Shown: one piece after another, positions 44,589-54,255 of the stretch
How the letters are laid out: each line of letters starts with the position of its first letter
How positions within the stretch are numbered: position 1 is the stretch's first letter
Assembly: GCF_900107105.1 (NCBI RefSeq)
Contig: NZ_FNOT01000002.1
Coordinates: forward strand, 372,001-436,000
Source: Geodermatophilus africanus
GTDB taxonomy: Bacteria > Actinomycetota > Actinomycetes > Mycobacteriales > Geodermatophilaceae
DNA: 64,000 nt
Direction: 5' to 3'
Position numbers and translations under genes: made by a program
The notes under the pieces: model-generated
What the model saw: only the letters and a program-made list of their open reading frames with translations
What the model was told of the DNA's origin: nothing
Database searches by the model: none

Positions 44589-45287
44589 TCAGTCGCGGCC
44601 GCGGCCGCGGTTCTCGCGCTCCTCCTCCGGAGCCGGCTCGGTCGCCGTGGCGGTCTCCGTGGGCTCGGCCGGTGTCGGCTCCGCCGAGGGCGTCGTCGGC
44701 AGGACCTGCGGGACGGCCTGCACCGGCGGCGCCGGGACGACCGGCCGGGGGACGACGGGTGCCGGGACGGCCGGCGTCGGGACGGCGGGGGCCTGCGGCG
44801 CCGGTGTTGCGGGTGACGCGGCCGACGGTGACGTGGCCGACGAGGCCGGGGCCGGCTGCTGCGCCGGTGAGGCGGCCGGGGCCGGCGCAGGGGCAGGCAC
44901 CGGAGCCGGTGCGGGTGCGGCGCTCTCGGCGGGCGGGACGGGCGCCGGTACCGCTGCGGCGGTCGGCGTCCCGGCGTCCGCGGGAAGGGGAGCGGCGACG
45001 GAGGGGACCGGGGTGCGGCTCTCGGCGGCCCGGAGCGCCTCGCCGAGCTCGCCGGCGCGCGCGGCGTCCCCGATCTCCCCGGCGCGGACGGCATCCCCGA
45101 CACCGCTGCCGGACACGTCGACCGCGCTGTGCGCCGACGTGGTGCCCGGACCGGACACCCCGCCGTCGTCGGCCGCGACGGCGCCCAGCCCGGCGGCCAT
45201 GCCGACGAAGGACAGCATGCCCAGGGCGGTGGTCGCGATCCGGGGCGGACGGGAGCCCTCGGTGCGGGCGCGCGACAGGCGGAGCAT
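44589..45287 (-). CDS. Ala/Pro/Val-rich exported or membrane-anchored protein
   Basis: 232 aa from ATG 45287 with GAGGGG upstream. A basic N-terminus precedes one hydrophobic segment (IATTALGMLSFVGMAAGLGA), probably a signal anchor. Next is a short helical region with repeated VRAGEIGDAARAGELGEALR, then about 120 residues of PAPAPVPAP-type low complexity and an acidic/basic end (EEERENRGRGRD). No family recognised; it is likely a wall-spanning or surface linker protein. Convergent with the methyltransferase, 4 nt apart. Confidence 0.65.
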   Translation of the reverse strand: MLRLSRARTEGSRPPRIATTALGMLSFVGMAAGLGAVAADDGGVSGPGTTSAHSAVDVSGSGVGDAVRAGEIGDAARAGELGEALRAAESRTPVPSVAAPLPADAGTPTAAAVPAPVPPAESAAPAPAPVPAPAPAPAASPAQQPAPASSATSPSAASPATPAPQAPAVPTPAVPAPVVPRPVVPAPPVQAVPQVLPTTPSAEPTPAEPTETATATEPAPEEERENRGRGRD

Positions 45288-45489
45288 GCGGGTAGTCCCC
45301 TCGGGCGGAGCGTGCGGCGGCGGTCGGGCGCGGGGCCCGGGAACGGCACCCCCGGTCTGCACACGCAGAGCGTTCGGATGGGCGCGCAAGGTGACGGTAA
45401 CCCGGATGCGGCGGTGACGGAAGGGTCCGGCCGGGATCCGGTCGGCCGGTCCGGGAGGAGGCGACGGCGACCGACTACGGTGGCTCTCC

Positions 45490-45717
45490 GTGACCACCTG
45501 GGAGTACGCCTCGGTCATCACGGCCAACGACGCGGAGTCGCAGCGGGCTGGGGTGAGCGTCAAGCTCCCCGGCGGGCAGCCGGAGCGGCAGGTCGGTGAC
45601 ACCAGCTCGGTGCTCAACCGGCTCGGCAGCGAGGGGTGGGAGCTGGTCAGCTACCACTCCAGCGGAGCCGGCACCTGGGGCTTCGAGCAGTTCTGGCTCA
45701 AGCGCCCCACCTCCTGA
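45490..45717 (+). CDS. DUF4177-like small protein
   Basis: 75 aa, GTG start. WEYASVITANDAESQRAG, SVLNRLGSEGWELVSYHSSG and a final FWLKRP follow the DUF4177 pattern (WEY..., LN.LG.EGWEL...). Function unknown, soluble. Hairpin repeat copy 8 follows its stop directly. Confidence 0.8.
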   Translation: MTTWEYASVITANDAESQRAGVSVKLPGGQPERQVGDTSSVLNRLGSEGWELVSYHSSGAGTWGFEQFWLKRPTS

Positions 45718-45719
45718 GG

Positions 45720-45773
45720 GAGGACCCCTGCCCCCGCCACCGGCGAGCTCGCGGCGGGACCCTGCAGGGGGCC
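45720..45773 (+). repeat. TGA-proximal hairpin repeat, copy 8
   Basis: 2 nt after the DUF4177-like stop: GAGGACCCCTGCCCCCGCC, CGAGCTCGCGGCGGGACCC, TGCAGGGGGCC. One of the best-paired copies. Confidence 0.8.
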
Positions 45774-45853
45774 GGCGGGATCGTCGATCTCGCACGGATC
45801 CGACCCTGCAGCCGGGCGAGCTCGCCGATCTCGCCGCCGGCCGGCGCGGTGAA

Positions 45854-45869
45854 TCGAACGTGCGTTCGA
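45854..45869 (+). promoter_or_regulatory. LexA-binding SOS box
   Basis: TCGAACGTGCGTTCGA fits the Gram-positive/actinobacterial SOS consensus CGAACRNRYGTTCG at every fixed position. It lies 21 nt before the GTG of the 45891 gene, where bound LexA would block its promoter. Confidence 0.85.
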
Positions 45870-45890
45870 CAGGTGCGGCAGACTGGCGCG

Positions 45891-46259
45891 GTGGACGCGA
45901 TGCTGCCACCGGGCTGGCCCGCCGCCGTGCGGCCGCCCGGCGCCCCCGACTGGGAGCACACCGCCGTGGCCTGGCTGTTCGACCTCGTGCCACCGGACTA
46001 CCGGGCGCACGAGGTGCTGCGCCGCTACCCGGTGCTGCTGGCCCGCTTCGCCCGCGACCACGTCACCGCCGGCCTGGAGGCGGCCCGCGCCGGCTGGCGC
46101 ACGGTGCGGGTGGAGCTCGCCGACGAACTGCCGGCCGACGCCATGGAGGCGGCGATCGCCGCGTACGAGCGGGAGGGCGTCCGGCTCGCCTCGGCCGCCC
46201 GCGGGGTCGACGTGGTGGCCGGTGCGCTGCGGGGCGAGCGCTGGGTGCCGCGGCTGTGA
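45891..46259 (+). CDS. SOS-box-controlled protein of unknown function
   Basis: 122 aa (GTG 45891; ATG 45900 also possible). Helical, soluble: GAPDWEHTAVAWLFDLVPPD, YRAHEVLRRYPVLLARFARD and a final GALRGERWVPRL. This is a recurring actinobacterial family without a known role. The perfect LexA operator just upstream implies induction by DNA damage. It stands alone between the DUF4177-like gene and dxs. Confidence 0.8.
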   Translation: MDAMLPPGWPAAVRPPGAPDWEHTAVAWLFDLVPPDYRAHEVLRRYPVLLARFARDHVTAGLEAARAGWRTVRVELADELPADAMEAAIAAYEREGVRLASAARGVDVVAGALRGERWVPRL

Positions 46260-46309
46260 GCCGTACCCCGGAGGCCCGCGCTCGCCCGGACGGCACGCGC
46301 GCACGCGTC

Positions 46310-46315
46310 TACAGT
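46310..46315 (+). promoter_or_regulatory. possible -10 element of dxs
   Basis: TACAGT preceded by GTC, 58 nt before the dxs GTG. No clear -35 is visible. Confidence 0.3.
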
Positions 46316-46373
46316 TGGTCGGCGGCACTCGCGACGCCGCACCTGCCGCCGATGGAGAGGACGCACCCCCCTC

Positions 46374-48290
46374 GTGTCGCTCCTGCGATCGCTCCACAGC
46401 CCTGACGACCTGAAGGCGCTGCCGGCCGAGCAGCTGCCGGCCCTGGCCGCCGAGATCCGCGACGCGCTGGTCACCAGCGTCGCCAAGACCGGCGGGCACC
46501 TCGGTCCCAACCTCGGCGCGGTCGAGCTGACCATCGCCCTGCACCGGGTGTTCGACTCCCCGCGCGAGCCGATCGTCTTCGACACCGGCCACCAGAGCTA
46601 CGTGCACAAGATGCTCACCGGCCGGGTGACGGACTTCCAGCGGCTGCGCCAGCGCGGCGGCCTCTCCGGCTACCCGAGCCGCGCCGAGAGCGAGCACGAC
46701 TGGGTGGAGAACAGCCACGCGTCCACCTCGCTGTCCTACGCCGACGGGCTGGCCAAGGCCTTCGCCGTCCGCGGCGAGCAGCGCCCCGTCGTCGCCGTCA
46801 TCGGCGACGGCGCGCTCACCGGCGGCATGGCCTGGGAGGCGCTGAACAACATCGCCGGCGCCCAGGACCGCCCGGTGGTCATCGTGGTCAACGACAACGG
46901 CCGCTCCTACTCGCCGACGATCGGCGGCGTCGCGGACGCGCTGGCCACGCTGCGGCTGCGCCCGGGCTACGAGCAGGCGCTGCTGCAGGTGCGGCAGGCG
47001 CTGCACCGGGCCCCGGTGCTGGGCTCGGCGCTCTACGACGCGCTGCACGCCATCAAGAAGGGCCTCAAGGACGTGCTCTCCCCGCAGGGCATGTTCGAGG
47101 ACCTCGGCCTGAAGTACCTCGGCCCGGTCGACGGGCACGACGTCCGGGCGATGGAGTCCGCGCTGCGCCGCGCCCGCTCCTTCGGCGGGCCGGTCATCGT
47201 GCACGCCGTCACCACCAAGGGTTTCGGTTACCCGCCGGCCGAGACCGACCAGATCGACGCCTGGCACGCCACCGGCGTCTTCGACCCCGACAGCGGGGCG
47301 AGCCCGGCCGCCCAGGGCCGGGACTGGACGACGGCCTTCTCCGACGAGCTGGTGCGCATCGGCGCCGAGCGCTCCGACGTCGCCGCGGTCACCGCGGCGA
47401 TGCTGCACCCGACCGGCCTGGCCGCCTTCGCCGAGCGCTTCCCGGAGCGCACCTACGACGTCGGCATCGCCGAGCAGCACGCGCTGACCTCGGCCGCAGG
47501 CCTGGCGATGGGCGGGCTGCACCCGGTGGTCGCGGTCTACTCGACCTTCCTCAACCGGGCCTTCGACCAGCTGCTCATGGACGTCGCGCTGCACCGGCAG
47601 CCGGTCACCGTCGTCCTGGACCGGGCCGGGGTCACCGGCAGCGACGGCGCCTCGCACAACGGCATGTGGGACATGTCGATCCTCTCCGTCGTGCCCGGGC
47701 TGCGGCTGGCCGCGCCGCGGGACGAGGCGACGCTGCGGGAGGCGCTGCGCGAGGCGGTCGAGGTGACCGACGGGCCGAGCGTCGTCCGGTTCCCGAAGGG
47801 CACCCCGCCGGTCGACGTCCCGGCGCTGGAGCGGCGCGGGCCGGTCGACGTGCTGCGCCGCGGCGCGAAGCAGGAGGTGCTGCTGGTCGCGGTCGGCTCG
47901 ATGGTCCCGCTGTGCCTGGCTGCCGCGGAGCGCGCCGCCGACCACGGCATCGAGGTGACCGTCGTCGACCCGCGCTGGGTGCTGCCGGTCTCGTCCGAGC
48001 TGGTCGACCTCGCGGCCGCCCACCGCCTGGTGGTCACCGTGGAGGACGGCGGCCGGGCCGGCGGCGTGGGCACCACGCTCACCCAGGCGCTGCAGGACCG
48101 CGGCGCCGACGTCCCGCTGCGGGCGCTGGGCCTGCCGCAGGCGTTCCTCGAGCACGGCAGCGTCGGCCAGGTGCTGGCCGACGTCGGCCTGACCGAGCAG
48201 GACGTCGCTCGCCGGATCGCGGAGTGGGCGGCGGTGCTCGACGAGCGCGCCGAGGGCAGCGTGGCCGAGGCGGTCGAGGAGCGGCCGTGA
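46374..48290 (+). CDS. dxs: 1-deoxy-D-xylulose-5-phosphate synthase
   Basis: 638 aa, GTG. Condenses pyruvate and glyceraldehyde 3-phosphate, the first step of the MEP isoprenoid pathway. TPP domain: [35 protein letters not shown] and [20 protein letters not shown] (GDG...NN). Pyrimidine domain: [20 protein letters not shown] with the catalytic Glu, and [20 protein letters not shown]. The C-terminal transketolase domain ends near 48170. Normal length for the family. It overlaps the next gene by 4 nt. Confidence 0.97.
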   Translation: MSLLRSLHSPDDLKALPAEQLPALAAEIRDALVTSVAKTGGHLGPNLGAVELTIALHRVFDSPREPIVFDTGHQSYVHKMLTGRVTDFQRLRQRGGLSGYPSRAESEHDWVENSHASTSLSYADGLAKAFAVRGEQRPVVAVIGDGALTGGMAWEALNNIAGAQDRPVVIVVNDNGRSYSPTIGGVADALATLRLRPGYEQALLQVRQALHRAPVLGSALYDALHAIKKGLKDVLSPQGMFEDLGLKYLGPVDGHDVRAMESALRRARSFGGPVIVHAVTTKGFGYPPAETDQIDAWHATGVFDPDSGASPAAQGRDWTTAFSDELVRIGAERSDVAAVTAAMLHPTGLAAFAERFPERTYDVGIAEQHALTSAAGLAMGGLHPVVAVYSTFLNRAFDQLLMDVALHRQPVTVVLDRAGVTGSDGASHNGMWDMSILSVVPGLRLAAPRDEATLREALREAVEVTDGPSVVRFPKGTPPVDVPALERRGPVDVLRRGAKQEVLLVAVGSMVPLCLAAAERAADHGIEVTVVDPRWVLPVSSELVDLAAAHRLVVTVEDGGRAGGVGTTLTQALQDRGADVPLRALGLPQAFLEHGSVGQVLADVGLTEQDVARRIAEWAAVLDERAEGSVAEAVEERP

Positions 48291-48568
48291 TAGCCGAGAT
48301 CCAGGTCGCGCCCTCGCCGGCCGGGACGCCCGACGACCCCCACGCGTACGTCGAGGCCGCGATCGGGGTGATCCGGGACTCCGGGCTCCGCTACGAGGTG
48401 AGTGCCCTCGGCACGACCCTCGAGGGTGACGACGACGCGGTCTGGGCGACGCTGCGGGCCGCTCACGAGGCGGTGCTCGCGGCCGGCGCGACGAGCGGGC
48501 TCTCGCACGTCAAGATCGCCTCGGTGGACCGGACGATGGCCAGCCTCACCCACAAGTTCCGCAGCTGA
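48287..48568 (+). CDS. thiamine-binding (MTH1187/YkoF-type) protein
   Basis: 93 aa, GTG overlapping the dxs stop. Begins [20 protein letters not shown] and continues [20 protein letters not shown] and [19 protein letters not shown], the ferredoxin-like fold of the thiamine-binding family. The link with dxs, a thiamine-diphosphate enzyme, fits. Exact role unproven. A strong terminator follows immediately. Confidence 0.85.
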   Translation: MIAEIQVAPSPAGTPDDPHAYVEAAIGVIRDSGLRYEVSALGTTLEGDDDAVWATLRAAHEAVLAAGATSGLSHVKIASVDRTMASLTHKFRS

Positions 48569-48615
48569 GACGGCGAAGGGCCCGGACCCCCGCGGGGTCC
48601 GGGCCCTTCGCCGTC
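48569..48615 (+). terminator. terminator hairpin directly after the thiamine-binding gene
   Basis: A 22-bp stem beginning GACGGCGAAGGGCCCGGACC with a 3-nt loop, starting at the first base after the TGA. Confidence 0.85.
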
Positions 48616-48620
48616 CTGCC

Positions 48621-48675
48621 TCACCGTCGCCTGTCCTGGCTCAGCACCGGTGGTGAGCCAGGACAGGCGGTGACC
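48621..48675 (-). terminator. second long hairpin, before the fadB end
   Basis: Arms around CGCCTGTCCTGGCTCA and TGAGCCAGGACAGGCG pair almost perfectly, with a small bulge further out. It ends 3 nt before the fadB stop on the other strand and probably terminates fadB transcription. Confidence 0.75.
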
Positions 48676-48678
48676 AGG

Positions 48679-50796
48679 TCAGCTGATCATCGGGAGGCGG
48701 TGCTCAGGCAGGCTGGCGACGCCCTTCGGGAGGAACCGGGAGCCGGTCACCTGCTCGGAGACCCCGGCGCGGTCCAGGTAGGCGGAGATGCCGCCCAGCC
48801 AGAACGGCCAGCCGGCGCCGAGGACCATGCACAGGTCGATGTCCTGCACCGCCTGGACGACGCCCTCGTCGAGCATCAGCCGGATCTCGTGGGCCAGGGC
48901 CTGAACCGCGCGCTCGCGCACCTGCTCCTCGGTCAGCGGCGTTGGGTGGGCGGGAGAGCCAGGGCCGATGCCGGCGAGGTCGGGGTCGACGACGCCCGGC
49001 TCGCTGTACACCGACGACTTGCCCCGCTCGACCATCCGGCGCAGCCCCTCACCGACGGCGAACCGGTCGGGGAAGGCCTCGTGCATCCGCTCGGCCACGT
49101 GCAGCGCCACCGGCGGGCCGACGAGCGTGAGCAGCTCGAACGGCGTCATCGGCAGGCCCAGCGGGTCCAGCGCCCGGTCGGCGACGGTCACCGGCGTGCC
49201 CTGCTCCACCGACGCGGTCACCTCGCCCAGGAAGCGGGTGAGCAGCCGGTTGACCACGAACGCCGGGGCGTCGGCGACCAGCACGCAGCTCTTCCTCAGC
49301 GCCTTCCCGACGGCGAAGGCAGTGGCCAGCGTCGCGTCGTCGGTCTGCTCGGCGCGCACCACCTCGAGCAGCGGCAGGACGGCGACCGGGTTGAAGAAGT
49401 GCAGCCCCACGACCCGCTCGGGATGCTCGAGCTTCGACGCCATCTCGGTGACCGACAGCGCCGAGGTGTTCGTGGCGAGCACGCACTCGGGGCTGACGAC
49501 GGCCTCGACCTCGGCGAAGACCTGCTGCTTGACCGACATCTCCTCGAACACGGCCTCGATGACGAGGTCGGCGTCGGCGAAGGCGGCCTTGTCGAGGGCC
49601 CCGGTGACCAGGCCCCTGAGCCGGTTGAGCGCGTCGGCCGAGAGCCGGCCGCGGGCGGCCAGCTTCTCGAGCTCGCCGTGCACGTAGCCGACGCCCTTGT
49701 CGACGCGCGCCTGGTCGATGTCGGTGAGGACGACGGGCACCTCGAGCCGCCGGACGAACAGCAGCGCCAGCTGCGAGGCCATCAGGCCCGCGCCGACGAC
49801 GCCGACCTTGGTGACCGTGCGGGCCAGCTTCCGGTCGGGGGCGCCGGCCGGCCGCTTGGCCCGCTTGTTGACCAGGTCGAACGCGTAGAGGCCGGCCCGC
49901 AGCTCGTCGCTCATCAGCAGGTCGGCCAGCGCCTGGTCCTCGGCCGCGGTGCCGGCGGTGAAGGCCTCGCCCCCGACGCCCTGGCGGGCCAGGTCGAGCA
50001 GGTCGACGGTGCGCAGCGCGCCGGGGGAGGCGTTGCGGGTGCGCGCCGCGACGATGCCGCGAGCCCGGGCGATCGCGTCGTCCCACGCCGCGCGGTCGAC
50101 CTCGGGCCGGGAGACGGTCACCTCGCCGGTGAGCACGCCGACGGCCCACTCCAGCGAGCGCTCGAGGAAGTCGGCGGGCTCCAACAGCGCGTCGGCGATG
50201 CCGAGCTCCGCCGCCTTCGGCCCGGGCGTCGTCCTGTTCTGCGCGAGGGCGTTCTCGACGACGACGGTGACCGCCGGGTCGATGCCGATGAGGTTCGGCA
50301 GCAGCTGCGTGCCGCCCCAGCCGGGCACCAGGCCGAGGAAGGCCTCGGGGAAGGCCACCACGGCGGTCGTGGCGATGGTCCGGTGGTGGCAGTGCAGCGC
50401 CAGCTCCAGGCCGCCGCCGAGCGCCGCGCCGTTGACGAAGGCGAACGTCGGGATCGCGGAGTCCTTGAGCCGGCGGAACACCCGGTGTCCGGTCTCGGCG
50501 ATCTGGCGGGCGTCGTCGGCCGAGGTGATCGCCGGGACGCCGGAGAGGTCCGCGCCGACGGCGAAGACGAAGGGCTTGCCGGTGACGGCGATGGCCGCGG
50601 GGGCCGGGGTGCGCGCGGCGACCTCGTCGAGCGCGGCGTCCAGCGACGCCAGCCCGCCGGGACCGAAGGTGGACGGGCGGGTGTGGTCGTGCCCGTTGTC
50701 CAGGGTGATCAGGGCCATCTCACCGGCGAGCCCGGGCGCCCGCAGGTACCGGACCTTCGCCTGCGTGACGACCTCGTTCTCGAACGTCGCGGTCAC
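48679..50796 (-). CDS. fadB: fatty-acid oxidation complex alpha subunit (enoyl-CoA hydratase / 3-hydroxyacyl-CoA dehydrogenase)
   Basis: 705 aa, GTG. An N-terminal crotonase domain has FVNGAALGGGLELALHCHH and FPEAFLGLVPGWGGTQLLP (the two catalytic Glu). The 3-hydroxyacyl-CoA dehydrogenase part from about residue 335 has VGVVGAGLMASQLALLFVRR (NAD loop), ATNTSALSVTEMASKLEHPE and VGLHFFNPVAVLPLLEVVRA (catalytic His), then a C-terminal helical repeat. It performs hydration and oxidation in beta-oxidation. Coupled to the upstream thiolase by a GTGA overlap, so an alpha/beta complex is likely. Confidence 0.95.
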   Translation of the reverse strand: MTATFENEVVTQAKVRYLRAPGLAGEMALITLDNGHDHTRPSTFGPGGLASLDAALDEVAARTPAPAAIAVTGKPFVFAVGADLSGVPAITSADDARQIAETGHRVFRRLKDSAIPTFAFVNGAALGGGLELALHCHHRTIATTAVVAFPEAFLGLVPGWGGTQLLPNLIGIDPAVTVVVENALAQNRTTPGPKAAELGIADALLEPADFLERSLEWAVGVLTGEVTVSRPEVDRAAWDDAIARARGIVAARTRNASPGALRTVDLLDLARQGVGGEAFTAGTAAEDQALADLLMSDELRAGLYAFDLVNKRAKRPAGAPDRKLARTVTKVGVVGAGLMASQLALLFVRRLEVPVVLTDIDQARVDKGVGYVHGELEKLAARGRLSADALNRLRGLVTGALDKAAFADADLVIEAVFEEMSVKQQVFAEVEAVVSPECVLATNTSALSVTEMASKLEHPERVVGLHFFNPVAVLPLLEVVRAEQTDDATLATAFAVGKALRKSCVLVADAPAFVVNRLLTRFLGEVTASVEQGTPVTVADRALDPLGLPMTPFELLTLVGPPVALHVAERMHEAFPDRFAVGEGLRRMVERGKSSVYSEPGVVDPDLAGIGPGSPAHPTPLTEEQVRERAVQALAHEIRLMLDEGVVQAVQDIDLCMVLGAGWPFWLGGISAYLDRAGVSEQVTGSRFLPKGVASLPEHRLPMIS

Positions 50797-52016
50797 GTGG
50801 CGACCCCCTCCCAGTTCGGGTTCTCCCAGATCACGGTGGCGCCCATGCCGAGGCCCACGCACATGGCGGTCAGGCCGTAGCGGACGTCGGGCCGCTCGGC
50901 GAACTGGCGGGACAGCTGGGTCATCAGCCGGACGCCGGAGGAGGCCAGCGGGTGGCCGACGGCGATGGCGCCGCCCCACGGGTTGACCCGCTCGTCGTCG
51001 TCCGCGATGCCGAAGTGGTCGAGGAAGGCCAGCACCTGGACGGCGAAGGCCTCGTTGAGCTCGAACAGCCCGATGTCGTCGATGGTCAGGCCGGTGCGGG
51101 CCAGCGCGCGCTCGGTCGAGGGCACCGGGCCGACGCCCATGACCTCGGGCTCGACGCCGACGAAGCCGTAGCCGACCAGCCGCATGCCGATGTCCAGCCC
51201 CAGCTCGAGCGCGACCTCCTCGGCGGCGAGGAGGCAGCCGGTGGCGCCGTCGTTGAGACCGGCCGCGTTGCCGGCGGTGACGTGCCCGTGCGGGCGGAAC
51301 GGCGTCTTCAGCGTCGCCAGGTCCTCGAGGGTGGTGTTCGGCCGCGGCGGTTCGTCGACGGTGGCCAGGCCCCAGCCCTGCTCGGCGCTGCGCGTGGCGA
51401 CGGTCACCAGTTCCGGACCGATCTGCCCGTTGGCGACGGCCTTGGCGTACCGCTGCTGGCTGGCCAGCGCGAAGGCGTCGGCGCGCTCCCTGGTCAGGTG
51501 CGGGAAGCGGTCGTGCAGGTTCTCCGCGGTGGCGCCCATGACCAGCGCGGACCCGTCGACGAGCTTCTCGCTGAAGAACCGCGGGTTCGGGTCGGCGCCC
51601 TCGCCCATCGGGTGGCGGCCCATGTGCTCGACCCCGCCGGCGATGGCGACGTCGTAGGCGCCGAAGGCGATGCCCGACGCGGTGGTGGTCACCGCGGTCA
51701 TCGCGCCGGCGCACATGCGGTCGATCGCGTAGCCGGGCACCGACTTCGGCAGCCCGGCCAGCAGCGCGGCGGTGCGGCCGATGGTCAGGCCCTGGTCGCC
51801 GACCTGCGTGGTGGCGGCGATGGCCACCTCGTCGATCCGGTCGGCCGGCAGCGCCGGGTTGCGGCGCAGCAGCTCGCGGATCACCCGCACGACCAGGTCG
51901 TCGGCGCGGGTCTCGGCGTAGACGCCCTTGGGGCCGGCCTTGCCGAAGGGGGTGCGCACGCCGTCGACGAAGACGACCTCACGCAGCGAGCGTGGCCGCC
52001 GTTCTCCAGATGACAC
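50793..52016 (-). CDS. fadA: acetyl-CoA C-acyltransferase (thiolase)
   Basis: 407 aa, GTG 52016 with GGAGG four bases upstream. Thiolase with nucleophilic Cys in YAIDRMCAGAMTAVTTTASG, NEAFAVQ, the His motif WGGAIAVGHPLASSGVRLMT and the second Cys in GLTAMCVGLGMGATVI. It cleaves 3-ketoacyl-CoA to acetyl-CoA and a shortened acyl-CoA. First gene of the fadA-fadB operon on the minus strand. Confidence 0.95.
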   Translation of the reverse strand: MSSGERRPRSLREVVFVDGVRTPFGKAGPKGVYAETRADDLVVRVIRELLRRNPALPADRIDEVAIAATTQVGDQGLTIGRTAALLAGLPKSVPGYAIDRMCAGAMTAVTTTASGIAFGAYDVAIAGGVEHMGRHPMGEGADPNPRFFSEKLVDGSALVMGATAENLHDRFPHLTRERADAFALASQQRYAKAVANGQIGPELVTVATRSAEQGWGLATVDEPPRPNTTLEDLATLKTPFRPHGHVTAGNAAGLNDGATGCLLAAEEVALELGLDIGMRLVGYGFVGVEPEVMGVGPVPSTERALARTGLTIDDIGLFELNEAFAVQVLAFLDHFGIADDDERVNPWGGAIAVGHPLASSGVRLMTQLSRQFAERPDVRYGLTAMCVGLGMGATVIWENPNWEGVAT

Positions 52017-52172
52017 AGGACCTCCGCAGCAGATCGGTGCCGGGCCGGGTCGGCGCGACACCGATCAAGTTACCCGCCGGTAACCGCGGTTCCAAGCGCG
52101 GCACGTCACCCCGCGGGGTCGGTCCCCTCGCCGGGGAGGGCAGTCCCGGCGGCGGGCGGCGGTCCCCGGTCT

Positions 52173-53414
52173 TCACGCCCGGTCGAGAGCGTCGGTGAGC
52201 AGGTCGCGGGTCAGCTCGACCTGCCACTCGCGGGCGCCGCCGGCCCGCAGCGTCGCGACCACCGTGTCCGCGTCCCGCGGCTCGGGCGGGGTCCACATCA
52301 GCCGCCGCACGAGGTCGGGGGAGAGCAGGTTCTCCACCGGCAGGGAGTGCGTGGCGGCCAGCTCGGCCAGCCCGGCGCGGGCGGCCTGCAGCCGGGTGGC
52401 GGCGGCCGGGTCGCGGTCGGCCCAGCGGCTCACCGGGGGCGGGCCGTCGCCGGAGCGGCTGTGCGGGGGCAGCTCGGACTCCGGCAGCTGGCGACCGCGG
52501 GCCAGCGCCCTGAACCAGGTGTCCACCAACTTGCGGTTGGCCCGGCCGCGGAACACCGGCAGCTCCAGCAGCGCGGCCTCGGTCCGCGGGTCGGCCTGCA
52601 CCGCGGAGACCATCGCCGCGTCGGGCAGCACCCGCCCAGGGGCGACGTCGCGGCGGCGGGCCAGCTCGTCACGCGCCTGCCAGAGCGAGCGGAGCATGCC
52701 CAGCTGCCGGCGGTTGCGCAGGCCGTGCACGCCCGACGTCCGCCGCCAGGGGTCGGCCTTGGGCGCGGGCGGCCCCGCGGTCAGGATCGCCTCGAACTCC
52801 TGCCGGGCCCACTCGGTCTTCCCCTGCTCCTCGAGGAGGGCGGCCAGCGCGTCGCGCAGGTCGACGAGCACCTCGACGTCCAGCGCGGCGTAGACCAGCC
52901 ACTCCTCCGGCAGCGGGCGGGTGCTCCAGTCGGCGGCCGAGTGGCCCTTCTGCAGCGAGTACCCCAGCAGCGACTCGACGACGGCACCCAGGCCCACCCG
53001 GGGCAGCCCGGCCAGCCGGGCGGCGAGCTCGGTGTCGAAGACGCGGGCCGGCACGAGGCCGATCTCGGCCAGGCAGGGCAGGTCCTGGTTGGCCGCGTGC
53101 AGCACCCACTCGGCGTCTGCGATCGCCTCCTGCACCACCGACAGGTCGGGCAGCGGGATCGGGTCGACCAGCCCGGTACCCGCGCCGGCACGGCGGAGCT
53201 GCACCAGGTAGGCCTTCTGGCCGTAGCGGTAGCCGGAGGCGCGCTCGGCGTCGACGGCGACCGGGCCCTTGCCCGCCACCAGTGCCTCGGCGTAGTCGAC
53301 CAGCGCAGTGGAGGTCTCGACGACCGGGGGCAGCCCGTCACGGGGGGCGAGCAGCGGGACCGCCGGGGGAGCGGTCGGCTCGTCGTCGGACGCGGGGAGG
53401 GGCTCGGCGGGCAT
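52173..53414 (-). CDS. rnd: HRDC domain ribonuclease D-like exonuclease
   Basis: 413 aa. DEDD 3'-5' exonuclease domain (about 45-215): [20 protein letters not shown] (DxE), [17 protein letters not shown] (D) and [19 protein letters not shown] (YxxxD). An HRDC nucleic-acid-binding domain (about 235-315) starts [20 protein letters not shown]. It probably trims structured RNA such as tRNA precursors. It corresponds to Rv2681, adjacent to the DUF3000 gene as here. Confidence 0.92.
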   Translation of the reverse strand: MPAEPLPASDDEPTAPPAVPLLAPRDGLPPVVETSTALVDYAEALVAGKGPVAVDAERASGYRYGQKAYLVQLRRAGAGTGLVDPIPLPDLSVVQEAIADAEWVLHAANQDLPCLAEIGLVPARVFDTELAARLAGLPRVGLGAVVESLLGYSLQKGHSAADWSTRPLPEEWLVYAALDVEVLVDLRDALAALLEEQGKTEWARQEFEAILTAGPPAPKADPWRRTSGVHGLRNRRQLGMLRSLWQARDELARRRDVAPGRVLPDAAMVSAVQADPRTEAALLELPVFRGRANRKLVDTWFRALARGRQLPESELPPHSRSGDGPPPVSRWADRDPAAATRLQAARAGLAELAATHSLPVENLLSPDLVRRLMWTPPEPRDADTVVATLRAGGAREWQVELTRDLLTDALDRA

Positions 53415-53553
53415 GGGCTGGGTGCTCAGGGCAGGTCCACCTTCTCGCCCGTCTCGACAGCGTGGTCAGCGCGCGGTTCCGCGGCGGGGCCGCAGCAGGC
53501 CCCGGGAGAGGGGCGCCGGCGCGGGGGTGGCGCGCACCCCTGGGACACCGATG

Positions 53554-54183
53554 TTACGGAGTGCCGTCGTCCGGCTGCCCGGAGGGACCCAGCAGCCGCA
53601 CGCCGGGCGGTGGCAGCCCGGCCGCGCTGCCCAGCACGTCCAGCCACGCGGTGAGGTGCCGGTCGAGGTGGGTGTCCTCCGCCGTCCAGGACGCGCGGAT
53701 CTCGACGTCGACCGAGTGCTCGGGGCCGGCGAGCTCGCCGAACCGGGTCGAGGCGGTGCGGGTGACGGTGCCGCCGAGGGCGTGCGACGCCGCGCCGCAC
53801 TCCTCGAGGGCGTCGGTCAGCCAGCTCCAGGCCACCTCGGAGAACATCGCGTCGTCGACCATGTGCTCGTCGGTCGTGGCCGACAGGTAGCCGACACAGC
53901 GGGTGGTGCCGGCCCAGGCCTCGTGGCCGGCCGGGTCGTACAGCACGATGAAGCGCCCGCTGGCGACCTCGACGTCCTCGTCGCCGTCCGGCTCGGTGAC
54001 CAGCGCGCCGATCGCGTACGCGTGGGGCGCCAGCCGCTGCGGGGCGGGGATGGCCTCGAGCACGATCTCGGGGCGGGCGGTCACCTGCGCCAGCGCCTCC
54101 AGGGCAGCGCGGAACTCGGCCGGCGGCTCGCCGCCGGGCCGGTCCGCACCGTGGCCGGTGCCGGCCAGGCTGGAAGGCTCCAC
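53554..54183 (-). CDS. DUF3000 protein
   Basis: 209 aa, GTG 54183. Conserved parts: [60 protein letters not shown] and [20 protein letters not shown]. An actinobacterial family of unknown function next to the RNase D gene (Rv2680 place). The open frame extends far upstream to 55305, but that part is antisense to hemE. Confidence 0.92.
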   Translation of the reverse strand: MEPSSLAGTGHGADRPGGEPPAEFRAALEALAQVTARPEIVLEAIPAPQRLAPHAYAIGALVTEPDGDEDVEVASGRFIVLYDPAGHEAWAGTTRCVGYLSATTDEHMVDDAMFSEVAWSWLTDALEECGAASHALGGTVTRTASTRFGELAGPEHSVDVEIRASWTAEDTHLDRHLTAWLDVLGSAAGLPPPGVRLLGPSGQPDDGTP

Positions 54184-54255
54184 GTTCGCAGGGTAGGTCG
54201 CCCGACCGCCCCGTGCCGCCGACGCGCCGCGCGGGTTCTGGGAGGATGGGTCGTC

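Noticed and set aside
45651-48155. 834-codon minus-strand open frame
   Set aside because: Antisense to dxs and the SOS-box gene; no protein motifs.
48670-50880. 736-codon plus-strand open frame
   Set aside because: Antisense to fadB.
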